In this document: piece by piece, positions 10,986-23,000 of the stretch | How positions within the stretch are numbered: the first letter of the stretch is position 1 | Layout: each line of letters begins with the position of its first letter | Assembly: GCA_030374765.1 (NCBI GenBank) | Contig: JARGXX010000048.1 | Span: 1-53,800, forward strand | Length of the DNA: 53,800 bases | Reading direction: 5' to 3' | Origin: Agarophyton chilense | Taxonomy: Eukaryota; Rhodophyta; Florideophyceae; Gracilariales; Gracilariaceae | Translations under genes and position numbers: made by a program | Notes under the pieces: model-generated | The model's input: the letters and a program-made list of their open reading frames with translations, nothing else | What the model was told of the DNA's origin: nothing | Database searches by the model: none

Positions 10986-11015
10986 TTCAACCGGCGTAGA
11001 GAAGCAATAAAGCTC

Positions 11016-11558
11016 ATGCACCGGGAAGTCGCCACAGATTCTAACGGGAAACGAAAAGCAGCGGTAGAATCACCCAAGAGGAAAACGGGAGTACGGAACG
11101 TGAAATTTTCTGAGAGCGACTTTGTGTTGAAAGAATTGCTACAGAAGAAAGTTAAAAGGAAACTCTCGCTACACTGGACAGGTCCATATCGAGTGACAAG
11201 CTGCAATGTTGAATACATATTCGAAGTTGAACAGTTGCTTTCAGGAAAGAAGGAACTAGTGCACGGCCGGTGGTTAAAGTTTTACCGGAACAAGAATTTT
11301 CAAATCACCAAAGAACTTCTAAATCACCTCTATTATCAAGAAAACGAGCTACTAGTGTTCGAAGATTTCCAGAATATCATAAAGGAAGACGGCATATTGG
11401 ACATCTTGGTCAAATGGAAAGGCTTTGAAGACAGCGAAACATACTGGGTCCCATTGGAAAGGCTACAGCGCGATGTACCAGACTTGGTAGAAGAATATCT
11501 GGAACAAGTAAGGAAGGACGGTACAACACGACAAAAGAGACCGGTCAACTTTTTATGA
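11016..11558 (+). CDS. integrase C-terminal region with chromodomain (open frame)
   Basis: A 180-aa open frame. Residues 30-100 carry the integrase GPY-like module (LSLHWTGPYRVT). Residues about 124-170 are a chromodomain with ILVKWKGFEDSETYWVPLER, keeping the aromatic cage Trp and Tyr. Chromodomains direct integration to chromatin marks in chromoviruses. A stop at 10983-10985 separates it from the core, so it is part of a broken polyprotein. Confidence 0.88.
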   Translation: MHREVATDSNGKRKAAVESPKRKTGVRNVKFSESDFVLKELLQKKVKRKLSLHWTGPYRVTSCNVEYIFEVEQLLSGKKELVHGRWLKFYRNKNFQITKELLNHLYYQENELLVFEDFQNIIKEDGILDILVKWKGFEDSETYWVPLERLQRDVPDLVEEYLEQVRKDGTTRQKRPVNFL

Positions 11559-13857
11559 CCAATCTTCCATATTCCTTTCGAAAAATTGGTCATAGGGGGA
11601 CTGTTGACCACCCACGAGCACATCTGGGATGCGTAGGTGCACCCCAAAGCAGAGTGCTGCGAAACTGGGATGAAATAGCGCAACTTCAGCCCAGAGTGGA
11701 CTGCAGTCGGGAGTGAGATGCGGGCGCTTGGACTGCATAGGACCTCGAAGTAGACAGCTGCTGGACGACAGCGAAACCTACGCAGCGCACGCATCATAGA
11801 AAATCTAGAAACGCAACCTACGAGCTGGTCTTAGAGCACCAGAGACTACTATATAGTAAAGAATACCAGAATTTGTCAAAGAGTCTGGGGGCATCAGACA
11901 CAGCGCGGAACCTCTCTTGGTGCCCATCCTTTTGCGTCAGGTGCGACGAGCGCGAATCGCGACATGTCAACAACACCAAAGTTCTTCATAGCATGCCTCA
12001 AGATCTCATACGCAATTTTATAGCCATTTCATCGCCAACGAAGTTATTGATCACTGTCCTGACGATCTTTCACACGAGACAGAAATTGTTGAACAAGCTG
12101 AAGTCGTATATGTCCAAAATGGAATTGCGCTTCCTGCATTGAACCGAGTGGGCGGAAGACGGAATCTAGTGCTTGATAGACATATATGAAGTGCTCGAAA
12201 GCGCCCCAACTCAAAGTAGGAAAACTTTGATTGAAGAGCAGTTTGAACTCCTGTTCGGAAGGAGAAGACCTAGCATTTGAGTTCTGATATTATGACTTCT
12301 ACTGTTTAGAGCTCTGTTGTCATCAACTCCCAAAGCCCACTTCATTCTGACAGACGTTGACAGTTTTGCAGGCGCAAGTCTGAGGTTTACCGACGAGTAG
12401 TACAAAGCGTGGGCGTAGCAGCAACTGTTTTGTACCATGGTGTCCTTTCAGCTCCGTTTGAGAAGTTTAATATTACATTTCCTACAGATTTTCATTAATT
12501 TAAACATAGACACGATTCATCAAGAAAGCGAATTAATTATCACCTGCTGTCATGAAACAGATAGACATTTTTAAGGAGTATGCAAGAAGTTTCGAAATAG
12601 ACAAAGTCACATGTCAAAATTAATACCATCTCATCATTGATGACTTCAAGAAAGTGTCGAACTTTTTGATTTACTCTATTTCGAACTACTTCGCGCCAGA
12701 TTAAAGTTCACTGGCCTTCTCAGAGTGTCTGGAATTTATCTGAGATGTTAATTCTGCTGTTATACGGGGCTTTGGTGTCGTGAATTGTTCCGGGTTGTTT
12801 GTTCCTGTAGGCTGATAGTGCAGTCCTTGATTGCTCTCGTCTCCAATTTTAGTTGCAACTTTTTTTCCTGTGGTATGGAATTCCAATGAATTCGTGCCGC
12901 AGAGTTTTGTTCCGAAATGGGAATCTCTAGAAAGTATCATTCCATAGTCCAGTAATTCAACCAAATGGCGTGAATTCGTAGTGATGGATCGATTTTCTAT
13001 GTCACGTTCTGTGTAATGCTGATGGCGGGTGCACGGAAAAGAGTACGCCCTACTGAATTACGTATTTGATACGCACGACATTCCATCCTTTCCACTAAAA
13101 CAAAAGATGTCTATATGTTGGACTTTTCTGAACAACTAATAGCCTCTCTGTACGGGGTAGCAGGTCATCAGGTGCGTAGATTGAAACGGAAAGAATAGGC
13201 ATGGAACTTCACTTCGATCACGTATTGAGCTTTCGAAAGATCTTGGCTCTGAGACATGATTCGCCTCCTCCGCTTCTTTGTCTTCACGCTAGCCTTCGAA
13301 TATGCGTTGAGAGTACCGATAAAAAGGATGTTGGGGTTTGCTAGGAAAGGAAAACAAGTATCACCAAGCGAAACAGGTTTTTTGTTGCCAGAATTTCAAT
13401 CTCGACTGTTCAAAAGGTGCAGCGGTTAAAGATGATATGTTCTTTCGAAAGCTACAGAAAGAGAGGGCCCCGTGCATAAGACAAAGTTCAAAGTACATAT
13501 TTGAACTTCTGGGTACAAGTGCAATCCACAAATGGTGAGAGAGAAAGAAGACTCGCACCCGATTACAGCTTAGAATATGCTGCTTCCGAATGTGCTCAGA
13601 GTTGAGGCAGCTGAGAAACGGTTGTGTTTCTCTACTAAACCCGGATAGTTCATATGAGGGAATGCAATGCCCTGCTGAACAATGTTTCCGTGTTTTCGGA
13701 ATTCTAGTTAAGCCTAGATTTCATGCGGTGAGCATTTAAAAACTTCTCGGCATTTTCGTAATGCACATGTAGAAAACCGTATTTAATGTGGATTCGAATC
13801 AATCACTTTTCCCAGTTTGTAGCTTTAATTTCACAAACTGCATGTCTACAACCTAAT
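11559..13857. other. decayed sequence between two integrase copies
   Basis: No domain I can name with confidence. TTGGTCATAGGGGGACTG then TGTTGACCACCC near 11585-11610 looks like a polypurine-tract/LTR start, and a TATA-like ACTATATAGTAAAG lies near 11850, so a second LTR may begin at 11602. The rest (12150-13857) contains short frames only. Some may be RT/RNase H debris of the second element, but I see no diagnostic motif. Confidence 0.35.
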
Positions 13858-14900
13858 GAATTGTTTTACTTCGACTTTTGCTACATGTCACGTGGAGAGG
13901 ATGGCTTTTTGTATGTTCTGGTAGTCAAAAATGATCACAGCGGTTAGTTTTGGCTCACAACCACGACCGAAATCACAGCTGAAGTCGCAGCAAAATTTTT
14001 TGATAAACAGGTTTGCAGCGTTTGGTCTGTCTAACAAGGGGGTCTGTAAACGCGGCTCTCGTTTCAAGAACGAAGTCGTTCGTGTTCTGAAGAAAAGGAC
14101 CAAGCCATCTCATCATTCCACGTTGGCGTGTTGCACTTGGTCAAATGGAAGTGTTGAAGTAGTCTGCCCAGAGCTCCTAAGCGTATCTCGTGCTCTTCTT
14201 TCTGAGTACCAGCTCCCGAAAAGCTGTTGCCCCAGTATTTTGCCAGTTGTACAATATGCTTTGAACAATCCGATATTTACCGACTCGATAACCGTTGTCT
14301 TTGACGGTGTTTACTGATCATAACCAGGACTCGCCGCTTACTGCTATTCACCGGAAAGTTGGTGAGAAAGTGGGAGTTCTTGAACTCAAAGACATTAAAA
14401 AAGGCTCAACTATACCGCATTAGACAGCTGCAATTCGCCTTGGACGGAATCATATTTACCAAGGGTTACTCCATTCTTCGGGGTGTACTGCAGCGTGAGC
14501 GGACTAAAAAACAATCACTCAAGTGGGTTGGACCATATTGCGTACTCGAATGTCGAAACGAGTATATCATCCTTTTCGAGTCTTCACATGACGGTCATAA
14601 GGAAGAGTTACACGGTCGCAGGTTGAAATTCTCTCGAAACAAAAGTTTCGAAGTCACTGAAGAAGTTAGACACTATCTTGCCTCTCAAGAAAATGAACTG
14701 TTGGTTATTGACCGTTTTCTAAAATATCAAATGCCGATAAGAGAATATTGAGTTACTTCAAAAATGACGCTGATTCTCTGACGAGGAAACGGACTGGATA
14801 ACTTTGAACAGTCTACGCGGGGATGTCCCTATTCTGGTTTCCGGATACATGGATGAATTGGAGAAGACGGAAACTCAACGTAACCGCTCTATTGTTTCGT
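13858..14900 (+). pseudogene. second copy of the chromovirus-type integrase, heavily decayed
   Basis: In shifting frames the sequence reads FDFCYMSRGEDGFLYVLVVK (13862 on), then FAAFGLSNKG, then GSVEVVCPELLSVSRALLSE (14149 on), then SLKWVGPYCVLECRNEYI (14517 on) and ASQENELLVID. These parallel the integrase and GPY segments at 10430-11350 in order. A second catalytic Asp is not seen. It is older or faster decaying than the first copy and lies just before the right LTR, which probably belongs to it. Confidence 0.85.
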
Positions 14901-15337
14901 CTATATCGAAGTGACCTCCGTACGCTTGCACGTCACAACTCATAGGGCCCTGTTGTATCGACCGACTCCACGACATCGCGCACTATGATGACCGACGTAT
15001 TCAAATTCTTTCAGCGCTAACGGAGTGCGTGCTGCTTTGTCATGTGCATATTATACAAAGGCATGAATATGCATTCTGTTCTCGATACTGGTCATGAGAC
15101 TTTATTTCTGCTTTTCTGTCTTGAATTCGATGGTAGGCATCAGCAGTTTTTTCGGTTGCCTCTCGTTAGTAATTGCTCTTGCTAGAACTATCATTAGTAC
15201 CTCTTCAAGCACTATTAATAAATGCTTTCAGCAGCCACGCTGAAAGCAACCCTAAAGGGCATTGCAATGAATTTGCATCTGAGGTTTGCCTTATATTGTG
15301 CTCTTTGTGTTAAGGAGCGACGATAACGGTTGAGCTC

Positions 15338-15753
15338 TGTAAACCGCCGGGCCCTGAGGAATCTTACAGACGCCACGTCGACTGGCCGACCTCAGCTCGA
15401 CTCAGGGAGATTATTAATTAATTTTAATTATTGTTATAGATTAGCATTCCAGTATCAGGGAGATCCCAGCGCCTCGCCAGTACTATTTACTTGGCTCGAG
15501 CGACGCTTCTCCCTTAGAGTAAAATAGGCACCGTTAGGATACTAAGTAACCCCCTTTGGTATATTCGGTCCACCAATTGGTCTTCAAGCCATCGTTTCCG
15601 TAGCTCCAACCTGTAAGACTACGCAGTAAACGCCAGCCCATTGCACCAAGTACACTGGGAGTGCCGCCGTCAAGAATTCGAACCTTAGGACCCGCTCTAC
15701 CACGCTACCACCGGTCGATACCTGTACGCTGACCCACCCGTCATTGCGTTACA
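15338..15753 (+). repeat. LTR (right copy), TGTAA...TTACA
   Basis: 416 bp, homologous to 8572-8987 throughout, with the same terminal TGTAA/TTACA, the same start hairpin and the same internal tRNA-like boxes. The bases just upstream (AGCGACGATAACGGTTGAGC) are shared with the left copy, so either the repeat is slightly longer or both copies are 3' LTRs. Confidence 0.82.
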
Positions 15754-15822
15754 ATTTGCTGTCGAGACTACGAATCAGTACGATCTTTACCTGACGTTTT
15801 TCCCTTTTCCCTACACTCTGCT

Positions 15823-17613
15823 GTGCGGGTCTTAAGCCCCGTCAGCAACATAGCTTCCGCTGTGCAGGATACCATCTACGGCATGGGCAGAACCCGTGTA
15901 TATGAAATTATGGAGACGGAGCACAATCTAGACGAATACTTTGACACTGAAACCGTACATACCCACACTTCAGTACATCAGTTTCCAGAAGAAAAAATTG
16001 CTCCATCGGACAGCAATTTTCAAGTGTTGGAGACGAGATTAGGGTGCATTGGTGAGATCAAAAGCAGTATTACAGGGATATTTAACGCAGAAGGAGGTAC
16101 TAAACGGAGCAGAAGTGCAACTTTTCCCGGGACAGGAACTTCGCAGTACTGAAGGAAGTCACTCGTAATCACTACGAGGCCTTCAGGGCAACGTAGTTCA
16201 TGATTCACCAGACTCAGGGACCCCCTTCTCAGGCAACCGAAAATGCGTCCGCCAAAGAAGATAAGTCGTTATAGAGGATTGTCAAAGATATCCCTGTCTC
16301 AAACGTTCCTTCGAATGTAAACAATGTGTCTCGTCATGTAATCTACAAGGTGAAAAGGTATGAGGATGATCGTTTTACACTGAAAGCCCGCATGGCCTCG
16401 CATGAGAGCAAAGACAGAGACAGAGAAATGCTTAATACGGACTCTGCCAAATGCGCCCCGGTTGGAATTCGAATGTTGCTTTTCCCTGCAGTGATCTTCA
16501 ATTGGACACCAGCAAGAATCGATAAGAAGAGCGCCGTTTTGCAGACTGAGGCTCAGAGAGACGTCTACCTGATCACAGCGAGAGAATGCAACACAAAGTA
16601 GTACCATTACTGGTTACTTCTGTCCGCCGCACACGGACTTGCATGTGCAGCAGCGAAGTGGCAGCATCTTAGCCACAACGTACTTCGTGGATTAGGGTTT
16701 CAGCAATTATTCTACGTTTAACAGCTGTTCTATCGAATCAGCAACAGCCGAACATGTATCTAGACTGTCAAGCGGGTCGATGACATTCTTTATGCATCGT
16801 CAGGGCAGAAAATGTCAGCAGTGGTCAGGAAAATATCTGAAGAGCACCAACTCGGCACTGTTGTCAACAGACCAGCACAACTGAACTTTCATGGACTTCT
16901 TGTTCAGCAGTACGATGACGGTACTATCACTGTAGATGGTGAGGAAAAGTTGCTAAGCTACAAAAAGTATAAGGTCAGCAGACCAAGACGCAAAAATTTT
17001 GAAAAGCTTCTCAATAGGATTTAGGCATCTGCTTCTCACTCAATCATCTGTTAGATTGGGTGGTTAGGGATTTCTGCTTCGCCATTTTGTGCTTATGCTT
17101 CTTTTTCGCTTCAGCAAAAAATCTTATGCCACTAGTGAGAGACATTTTGTCAAAAAACAAGGTGATGGAAAACCTCAATAGACGTGGATCATTGATTAGG
17201 TGCAGTAAGCTTTCAGATGACAAGTAGTATGAAATGTCACTGGTTGTGTTCTCTGATGCCAGTAAAAGTATTAATAATGGAAAACCTGGACTCTTGGTAA
17301 GTGTACTGTTTGGGAGCTTGTCTATCCATCAAGTTTTCCACACACTCAGCTGGTCCTATCATAAATCTCAACACCCAGTTAAGTCCGTCGGATCTGCTGA
17401 AACCCTTGCCACAGGCGAAACTATAGACGAAGAGAAGGTTTTCACCAAAGCAATGCAAGTTCTTTGTGGTATCAAGAAGGATTTTTGGATTGTAGTAGAA
17501 TTCGAAGATGTATGCATAACGCTTTCTACATGCAGGAATACGACTGATCGATCCAGTCGTGGAGGTGTCAAAATCATCCGATAAGACTTCAAAACCGAGG
17601 AAATTTCCCCCAT
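15823..17613 (+). pseudogene. Ty1/copia RT and RNase H remnant
   Basis: Frame 16326-16601 reads FTLKARMASHESKDRDREML and PVGIRMLLFPAVIF, matching the N-terminal half of copia RT. 16812-17024 holds a thumb/connection segment (FHGLLVQQYDDGTITVD). 17234-17584 is copia RNase H: LVVFSDASKS, VFHTLSWSYHKSQHPVKSVG and TCRNTTDRS. The YVDD box lies in the gap around 16780 (VDDILYA-like, out of frame). Many stops. 15823-16152 may be the upstream integrase-RT linker. Confidence 0.78.
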
Positions 17614-18248
17614 GATATGGATTCCGTACAGGTGTAACTATACTGATCCTTCCATTAAGGCAGACCGCCCTATGACTGAAGCAATCCAGCTCGTGCTGCC
17701 AACCGGTAATATTTCCGTTGAATTTGATTGCTTGTTTCAAATCATTCAAACAAGTGGACAGGATAAATAAGTTACGAAAAGAGGTGAGTGTGAAGGCCGT
17801 GTCTTCCTGCTTGAGGCGGACAATATGCATGGGATTTGTTGCCGTGTTACCTGAGACATGGTATCGTGTATCTACTTTGTGCTGAATTGGATCATCGAAC
17901 AGGTAAACTTCTGCATGAGTTGTAATCTATAGTTCTACGACAGGTTTAGCATATGTAATCCGTAGTTCTGTGAATATTGGGAGCTCCAGAGGTCGAGGGA
18001 CCCAAAAAGTCTTACAGACGCGTATTAAACTGTTTTGATCTTGTTTGCTGTTGTGTTGATTCGGCGACCGGCGTCCAGATGTCAAAGATGAGCGTAGAGA
18101 TGTTAAACAATGTTGATCAAAAGTAAAGGTAGTTTTCTTGGTTGTGAACGTGATGAGGGAAATGTAAAAGTTGGGAAGACAATTCTCCTTATATAGACTA
18201 TATAAAATATATCATAGCAGAGAACCAGAAATTTACTGTTTCAGTGCT
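17614..18248. other. possible LTR remnant with TATA box, then copia insertion point
   Basis: No gene. A reverse-strand frame overlapping the RNase H (17830-17237) is a shadow. From about 17973 the sequence (TGTGAATATTGGGAGCTCC ... CTTACAGACGCG) resembles an LTR start, and CTTATATAGACTATATAAAA at 18190 is a strong TATA-like site. This may be the 3' LTR of the copia remnant, into whose end the next element inserted at 18249. Two near-repeats (TGTAATCTATAGTTCT, TGTAATCCGTAGTTCT) lie at about 17921 and 17956. Confidence 0.35.
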
Positions 18249-18350
18249 TGACTGCACACACACGACACACACATACAACACTGCACTAGACATTGTCCCG
18301 ACCGGCGTCGCACCCGAGAGTAACGAGAACGACCACCGTTGTCCGTCACA
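18249..18350 (+). repeat. 5' short LTR of the copia element
   Basis: Starts TGACTGCACACACACGAC and ends CCGTCACA. It matches 22899-23000 at nearly every base. At about 102 bp it is short for copia LTRs. The following GATTATGGAACCC may be the primer site, though it is not a standard initiator-Met tRNA complement. Confidence 0.75.
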
Positions 18351-18681
18351 GATTATGGAACCCACGATACGCTGACTCCACTCCAATTTCTTCTCTTCTC
18401 GTCATCACACCCTTTCTTCTCTCGATCTTCCTCCTTTACTTAACACGTCCTGCGACTATTTACCGTCACCACGCACTTTTCTCTATTCCCCAAATCAGCA
18501 CGGCGCCACACAACAGTCTTTTAAAACGGAATTCTCAACCGCTCGATCGAACAGACTCAAACGCCGTGAGCTTCTCAAAGCAAACAACGGTCATATACTT
18601 GAACTCTACAAAAACGCTCTGATCACCGATAGTGACAGACACATCCCTACAGATCGCACAACAAAATTTCATAACTCAGCC

Positions 18682-20028
18682 ATGGAAACAAAACATCATG
18701 TCCCCAAACTTGACGGCAACAACCCTGTCTACTGGAAAATGGCGCTAAAATCTACTGCAACAACTATTGATGCCGCTGATAACATCCGCCAAAATCCAGT
18801 CCCTCCCGTTGACCCTGCACAGTTAGAGACACACAACAAAAGAAAGCACACACTAAGGGCACCCATCCTATGAACCGTTCCACCAGACATCCTAAACCTC
18901 CTGAGCATAGGAAGTGACCCCACCCCAAACAACCTAGTCGATTCAATAATACAACATCTGCAGACAAAAACTGCCGCAGATCAGAAGTACTTGAAATCGG
19001 AGGCAGAATCTCTGCACCTTACTCCGGACATTTCTATGGATGACTAGGTATCCAATCACAACTCTATAAGAGCCCGAATGATCGCCTCAAAGTTCCCCAA
19101 CATCACGGACGAAACCACTACCATGGAATTACTCATAGACAGTCTCCGGTACAACCCCAGCACCGTTGACGTCGGACGACAACACCTTGCTATCAACCCC
19201 CCAACCGTGAAAGATTTCCTGCATCATTTCCACCTCCTCAGGTCGTATAGCACGCCCGTATCGCCCCCCCTGTCATCTACGCTTTACACAACCGTGCAAT
19301 TTCCCCAACAACCCCGAGCTGCACCTCAACCATACTAACAGCCCCGAATGCCTCCACGTTGCCAGCCACCTCAGCCAGCATTCTGGCCCTGTACATTCCA
19401 CCAACAGTTCATGCGAGTACCGCCTAGCCACACTGATGAACAGTGCAGGGATATACGCCATCCAAAATTCAACCAGCCAGGACAACCTCTCAAGAACGAA
19501 GCCCTGCCACGTGCCCCGCAAGCCAACCAAGTCGTAGCGATGCCACACCCCGTCCAAGTCCCCTACATCCACCCGAACCTGAACCCGTTCCCCCCCGCTC
19601 TGCCTCCAAACTGGGCATACGCGGCTTACCTAGCCAACCCTGCACCCCACGAACCGGACCTTCAACCAATTCAACGCAACGACGAACAAAATGATATCGA
19701 AGGTATGTTCGCATTAGACTTCGCTGCCCACCCCACACACATCCACACCCCCCCTCAATCATTATCACCAATATCAAACGTTTCCACACGCACCGCCGCT
19801 AACCACTTAACCCCATGCACCCATGCTGGTCCAATTCAGATCCGCCTGAGCAACAAACATGACCCACTGCAAGTCACGTGCGTTGCAACCAATGCGCTCC
19901 ATACCAACCTTCTCTCCGTTCATGACACCGCACGTAAGTCCGGCGCAGTGGTCTTCACTCCACGCCAATGTTTTATCCTAAACTTACAAAAACCACAGTT
20001 GCCCCTCATAGTCGCCACCGTTCCATAG
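18682..20028 (+). pseudogene. gag: copia gag and protease region, stops in frame
   Basis: One reading frame (18682-18873, 19078-19338, 19348-20028) is interrupted by in-frame stops at about 18871, 19045 and 19336. It starts METKHHVPKLDGNNPVYWKM, a typical copia gag start, and has a knuckle-like CTFH ... HTDEQC near 19390-19460 followed by a Pro-rich linker. At 19835-20010 ALHTNLLSVHDTARKSG matches the end of copia protease. Only nonsense changes separate it from an open frame. Confidence 0.75.
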
Positions 20029-20304
20029 AACAACCACTCCTATACTCTGCATACCATTAAATCCCCCAATGCCTCTGGCGCCCGAACAATCACACGGCGC
20101 AAGCGCCCCGCACAACCCAAAACCATACCATATTCCGGCCCCAAAAACCCGCTCATATTACGCCAAACCCCAGCGTTTCGATCCAAGAAACACCCAAGAC
20201 CAACTACCACCCCGCGTCTGAACTAAATACCACCAACATATCCCGCTCCCGACCTCAATCCAACAGCACATTCATATTACCACTGGCACGTCACACTCAA
20301 CCAC

Positions 20305-21430
20305 ATGAGCCTCAACAAGATCCATCGTATGGCCAATTCGAAAACGGTCCCCCTACTACCCACAACCTTCCGAAATACGCCTCCTCCTATTACGTGCTCC
20401 ACCTGCCCAACTGCGAAACAGAAACCCCTTGTACACAAAACCCAACACCACAACTACACATTAGGTTTATACATAAGCAGCGATACATGTGGCCCCTTTA
20501 AACCACGCTCCCGCCACGGAAACCCACACTACGTAAGCTACCTGGACATCGCAAGTAAATTTCTCATCATATTCTTCATACCAGAGCGCAGCAACGCCAA
20601 ACAAACAACCCCCTATAGCCATCGCCTACATCAGTGCTCAACAGGGCCAACCACCATCCATCTACCGCTCGGACAACGCCGGAGAATTTCAGAGCAACGA
20701 AATGAACGCATTGTACAACCAACACGGCATACAATACAGCTCCACCACTCCCCATAAACCACAAGAGAATTCGCTCTCTGAAAGAGTAAACCAAACCATC
20801 GTGACAGCAACCCAAGCAGAACTCCACCACTCCCAACTCAACGAGACATTCTGGGAGGATGCCAAGAAAGATGTGGTCTATAAATACAACATTACCCTCC
20901 ATGACGCCACAGGAAAGACACCTTTCCAAATCTGGCACAAAAGCACACCCGAACTCACACGCATGTTTTCATTTGGACAATTCGGCACCCTACCCAACTA
21001 CCATCAACAGAAAACCAAATTTGAAGCCCGCACAGATCCTGCTCGTTTCATGTACAACATCTCACAGACCCGTATATTGGCTATCAACCTCCACACCAAC
21101 CAATATACGCACCTCCGCTCTATCGACTTCCGCCCCTACTTCCACCATCTCGACGCCCTTTACCACCGGCCACAAGGGAATAAACAGGCCTTCATGTCAG
21201 TATTACCCATCCCGCAACCGATTCCTCTTACCATCACACCCAACACGCCACCTCCCCAAACCACCGACCAAGCCAAGCGATACACCGACGCAAACCACTG
21301 GGCTGCAGCGCATGATGGCGAACTAGAAACACTAGACAAACACGAAACAACTGAATGGATTCCAAACTCTGAACTACCACCACAAACCAAGACCATTCCA
21401 CTGAAAATGACCTACCGCTACAAACGATAG
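20305..21430 (+). pseudogene. int: copia GAG-pre-integrase and integrase, frameshifted
   Basis: The first frame (20305-20757) carries the zinc-binding region ITCSTCPTAKQK and the core start YISSDTCGPFKPRSRHG (catalytic Asp). The frame changes near 20640-20700. The second frame (20702-21430) continues NQHGIQYSSTTPHKPQENSL with catalytic Glu in SERVNQT, then FWEDAKKDVVYKYN and TGKTPFQIWH, and passes into the RT linker. The middle Asp motif falls in the damaged stretch (RSDNAGEF-like, third frame, about 20666). Confidence 0.85.
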
Positions 21431-22095
21431 GATGATGGCTCTACAACAAGACACAAAGCAAGATGCAACGTGCAAGGCGACTGCATGCTCCCACATGTAC
21501 ACTTTGATCCAGACCGCGTCACAACTTACACCGCTGAATGCCCCTCAACCAGATCCATTATGTGTCTAGCTGCCGCTTTCCATCTTAAACTAGAACAGTT
21601 TGATATATCATCTGCATTCTTCCACGAACGATATGAACACTCCACACCTGTATTCGTGCGACAAATCCCTCGCTTCGATGGTTCCTACAAACACAAGGGC
21701 CGAGCTGGGATACTCAAAGGAAACCTGTGCGGTATCCCTCCTGCCTCCCACATATACTTCGAGGCATTAGCATCATTCCTGAAAAGCAAAGGCTACATTC
21801 AAACTAACAGCGATCCCTGCCTCTTCCTCCGCCTCACATCGGACGGCTCCATCATAATAAGCGTGACCATCGATGACTTCTTAGCGGCTGCTCCAATAAA
21901 GTCCATGATAGATGATCTCTACGACACTCTCCGGTCCAGATACAAGATACGACGACTAGGCCCACCAAAACTCTTTCTCAATTGGCGCATTGAAAGATTC
22001 CCGAACTGTGCCATCCACATCTCCCAACCTCATACCATCCGTGCAATTCTCGAAAAACACAACCTTCTCCACTGTAGTCCCAAGCCAACCCCATA
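21431..22095 (+). pseudogene. copia reverse transcriptase
   Basis: After one stop at 21428 the same frame reopens (21470-22095, 208 aa): LEQFDISSAFFHERYE, FVRQIPRFDG, ILKGNLCGIPPASHIYFEAL, and the active site as SVTIDDFLAA, with Thr-Ile before the two Asp where Tyr-Val is usual. It stops at CCC-CAT-AAA near 22094. It is almost a full RT domain apart from the stop codons. Confidence 0.85.
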
Positions 22096-22857
22096 AATCG
22101 AACCAAACCCCAAAAAGCCACCCGACCAATCTGCACCACTGCCACCGGAGAAAGAATTCGCATACCGCCAAAGAATTGGAGAGCTTCGCTATGTAGCTGA
22201 TTCCACAAGACAGGACATAACCCACATTATAAGCCGCCTGGCTACCAACATGAAAACTCCAACACAAAAGAATTGGGAACAACTCCGCTACTCCCTGAAA
22301 TACCTCAAAGGCACAATAAGCCACGTAATTCTCTACAAGCAGGCCGCCCCTTCCACTCTAGTATCATACGCAGACGCGGTTTCGCAAATGCGTCAGATCG
22401 AAAGTCATACTCTGAAATAGTACACCTCTTAACAAAAAGCCCAGTAATGTGGCAATCGACAAAGCAGAAGAGGATCGCTCTATCGATATGCGAAGCAGAG
22501 TATCATGCGGCGTCAGCGGCCTCTCAGCAAACAATGTGGCTGCGCCGACTGCTGTGTTACATCGGCTACTCCCAGAAGTCCGCGACTCTACTACACATGG
22601 ACAATAATGCCCCAATCTTGGTAGCATACCAAACGGCCCCCACCAAGCACCGGAAGTATTGCCACCTCCGCAGACATTACCTCCATGACCTCATCAAAAG
22701 CAAGCGCATCCTTATCCAGCACACCCCCACCATATCCATGCTCGCAGACATTCTGACGAAAGCGCTCAAGAAACAGACGTTCACTCGACTTCGAAACGCC
22801 CTCAACATCGTGCCGCCACCCCCAAACTACCATCATCGTGCAGGGAAATGCTAGACT
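22096..22857 (+). pseudogene. copia RNase H, frame change near 22376
   Basis: The RT frame continues as YRQRIGELRYVADSTRQDI and reaches VSYADA, the first RNase H strand. The frame then changes near 22376 to FANASDRKSYSEIVHLLTKS, CEAEYHAASAASQQTMWLRR, HMDNNAPILVA and the usual end LADILTKALKKQTF. It ends at the TAG at 22852-22854, 45 bases before the 3' LTR. Confidence 0.85.
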
Positions 22858-22898
22858 GCACAAACAACCCACGCTGATGGCAGTTTTTCAGCGCAGCT

Positions 22899-23000
22899 AG
22901 ACTGCACACACACGACACACACGTGCAACACTGCACTAGACATAGTCTCGACCGGCGTCGCACCCGAGAGTAAAGAGAACGACCACCCTTGTCCGTCACA
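22899..23000 (+). repeat. 3' short LTR of the copia element
   Basis: Matches 18249-18350, ending GTCCGTCACA at 23000. The upstream stretch 22855-22898 does not contain an obvious polypurine tract. Confidence 0.75.

Larger units (their letters stand above)
8572..15753 (+). mobile_element. chromodomain gypsy retrotransposon(s) between two 416-bp LTRs
   Basis: Two 416-bp repeats (8572-8987, 15338-15753), both TGTAA...TTACA, enclose gag, protease, the end of RNase H, integrase plus chromodomain (8972-11558), then about 2.3 kb of decayed sequence, then a second integrase end of the same family (13858-14900). One LTR pair with two integrases means deletion between tandem copies or nesting. No target-site duplication is visible. 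Bases before 8572 and before 15338 share a further 20 or so bases, which is unexpected for a simple LTR pair. Confidence 0.8.
18249..23000 (+). mobile_element. Ty1/copia LTR retrotransposon with very short LTRs
   Basis: Order gag, protease, integrase, RT, RNase H marks it as copia. Direct repeats of about 102 bp flank it (18249-18350, 22899-23000) with six or seven differences. The coding strand is rich in A and C and poor in G along the whole body, unlike its surroundings. Several nonsense codons and frame changes make it non-autonomous. I see no clear target-site duplication (CAGTGCTT before, GTCAGG after). Confidence 0.87.

Noticed and set aside
18249..18350. Simple CA microsatellite
   Set aside because: The CA-rich start is part of a 102-bp unit repeated precisely at 22899-23000 around a copia element, so it is an LTR.
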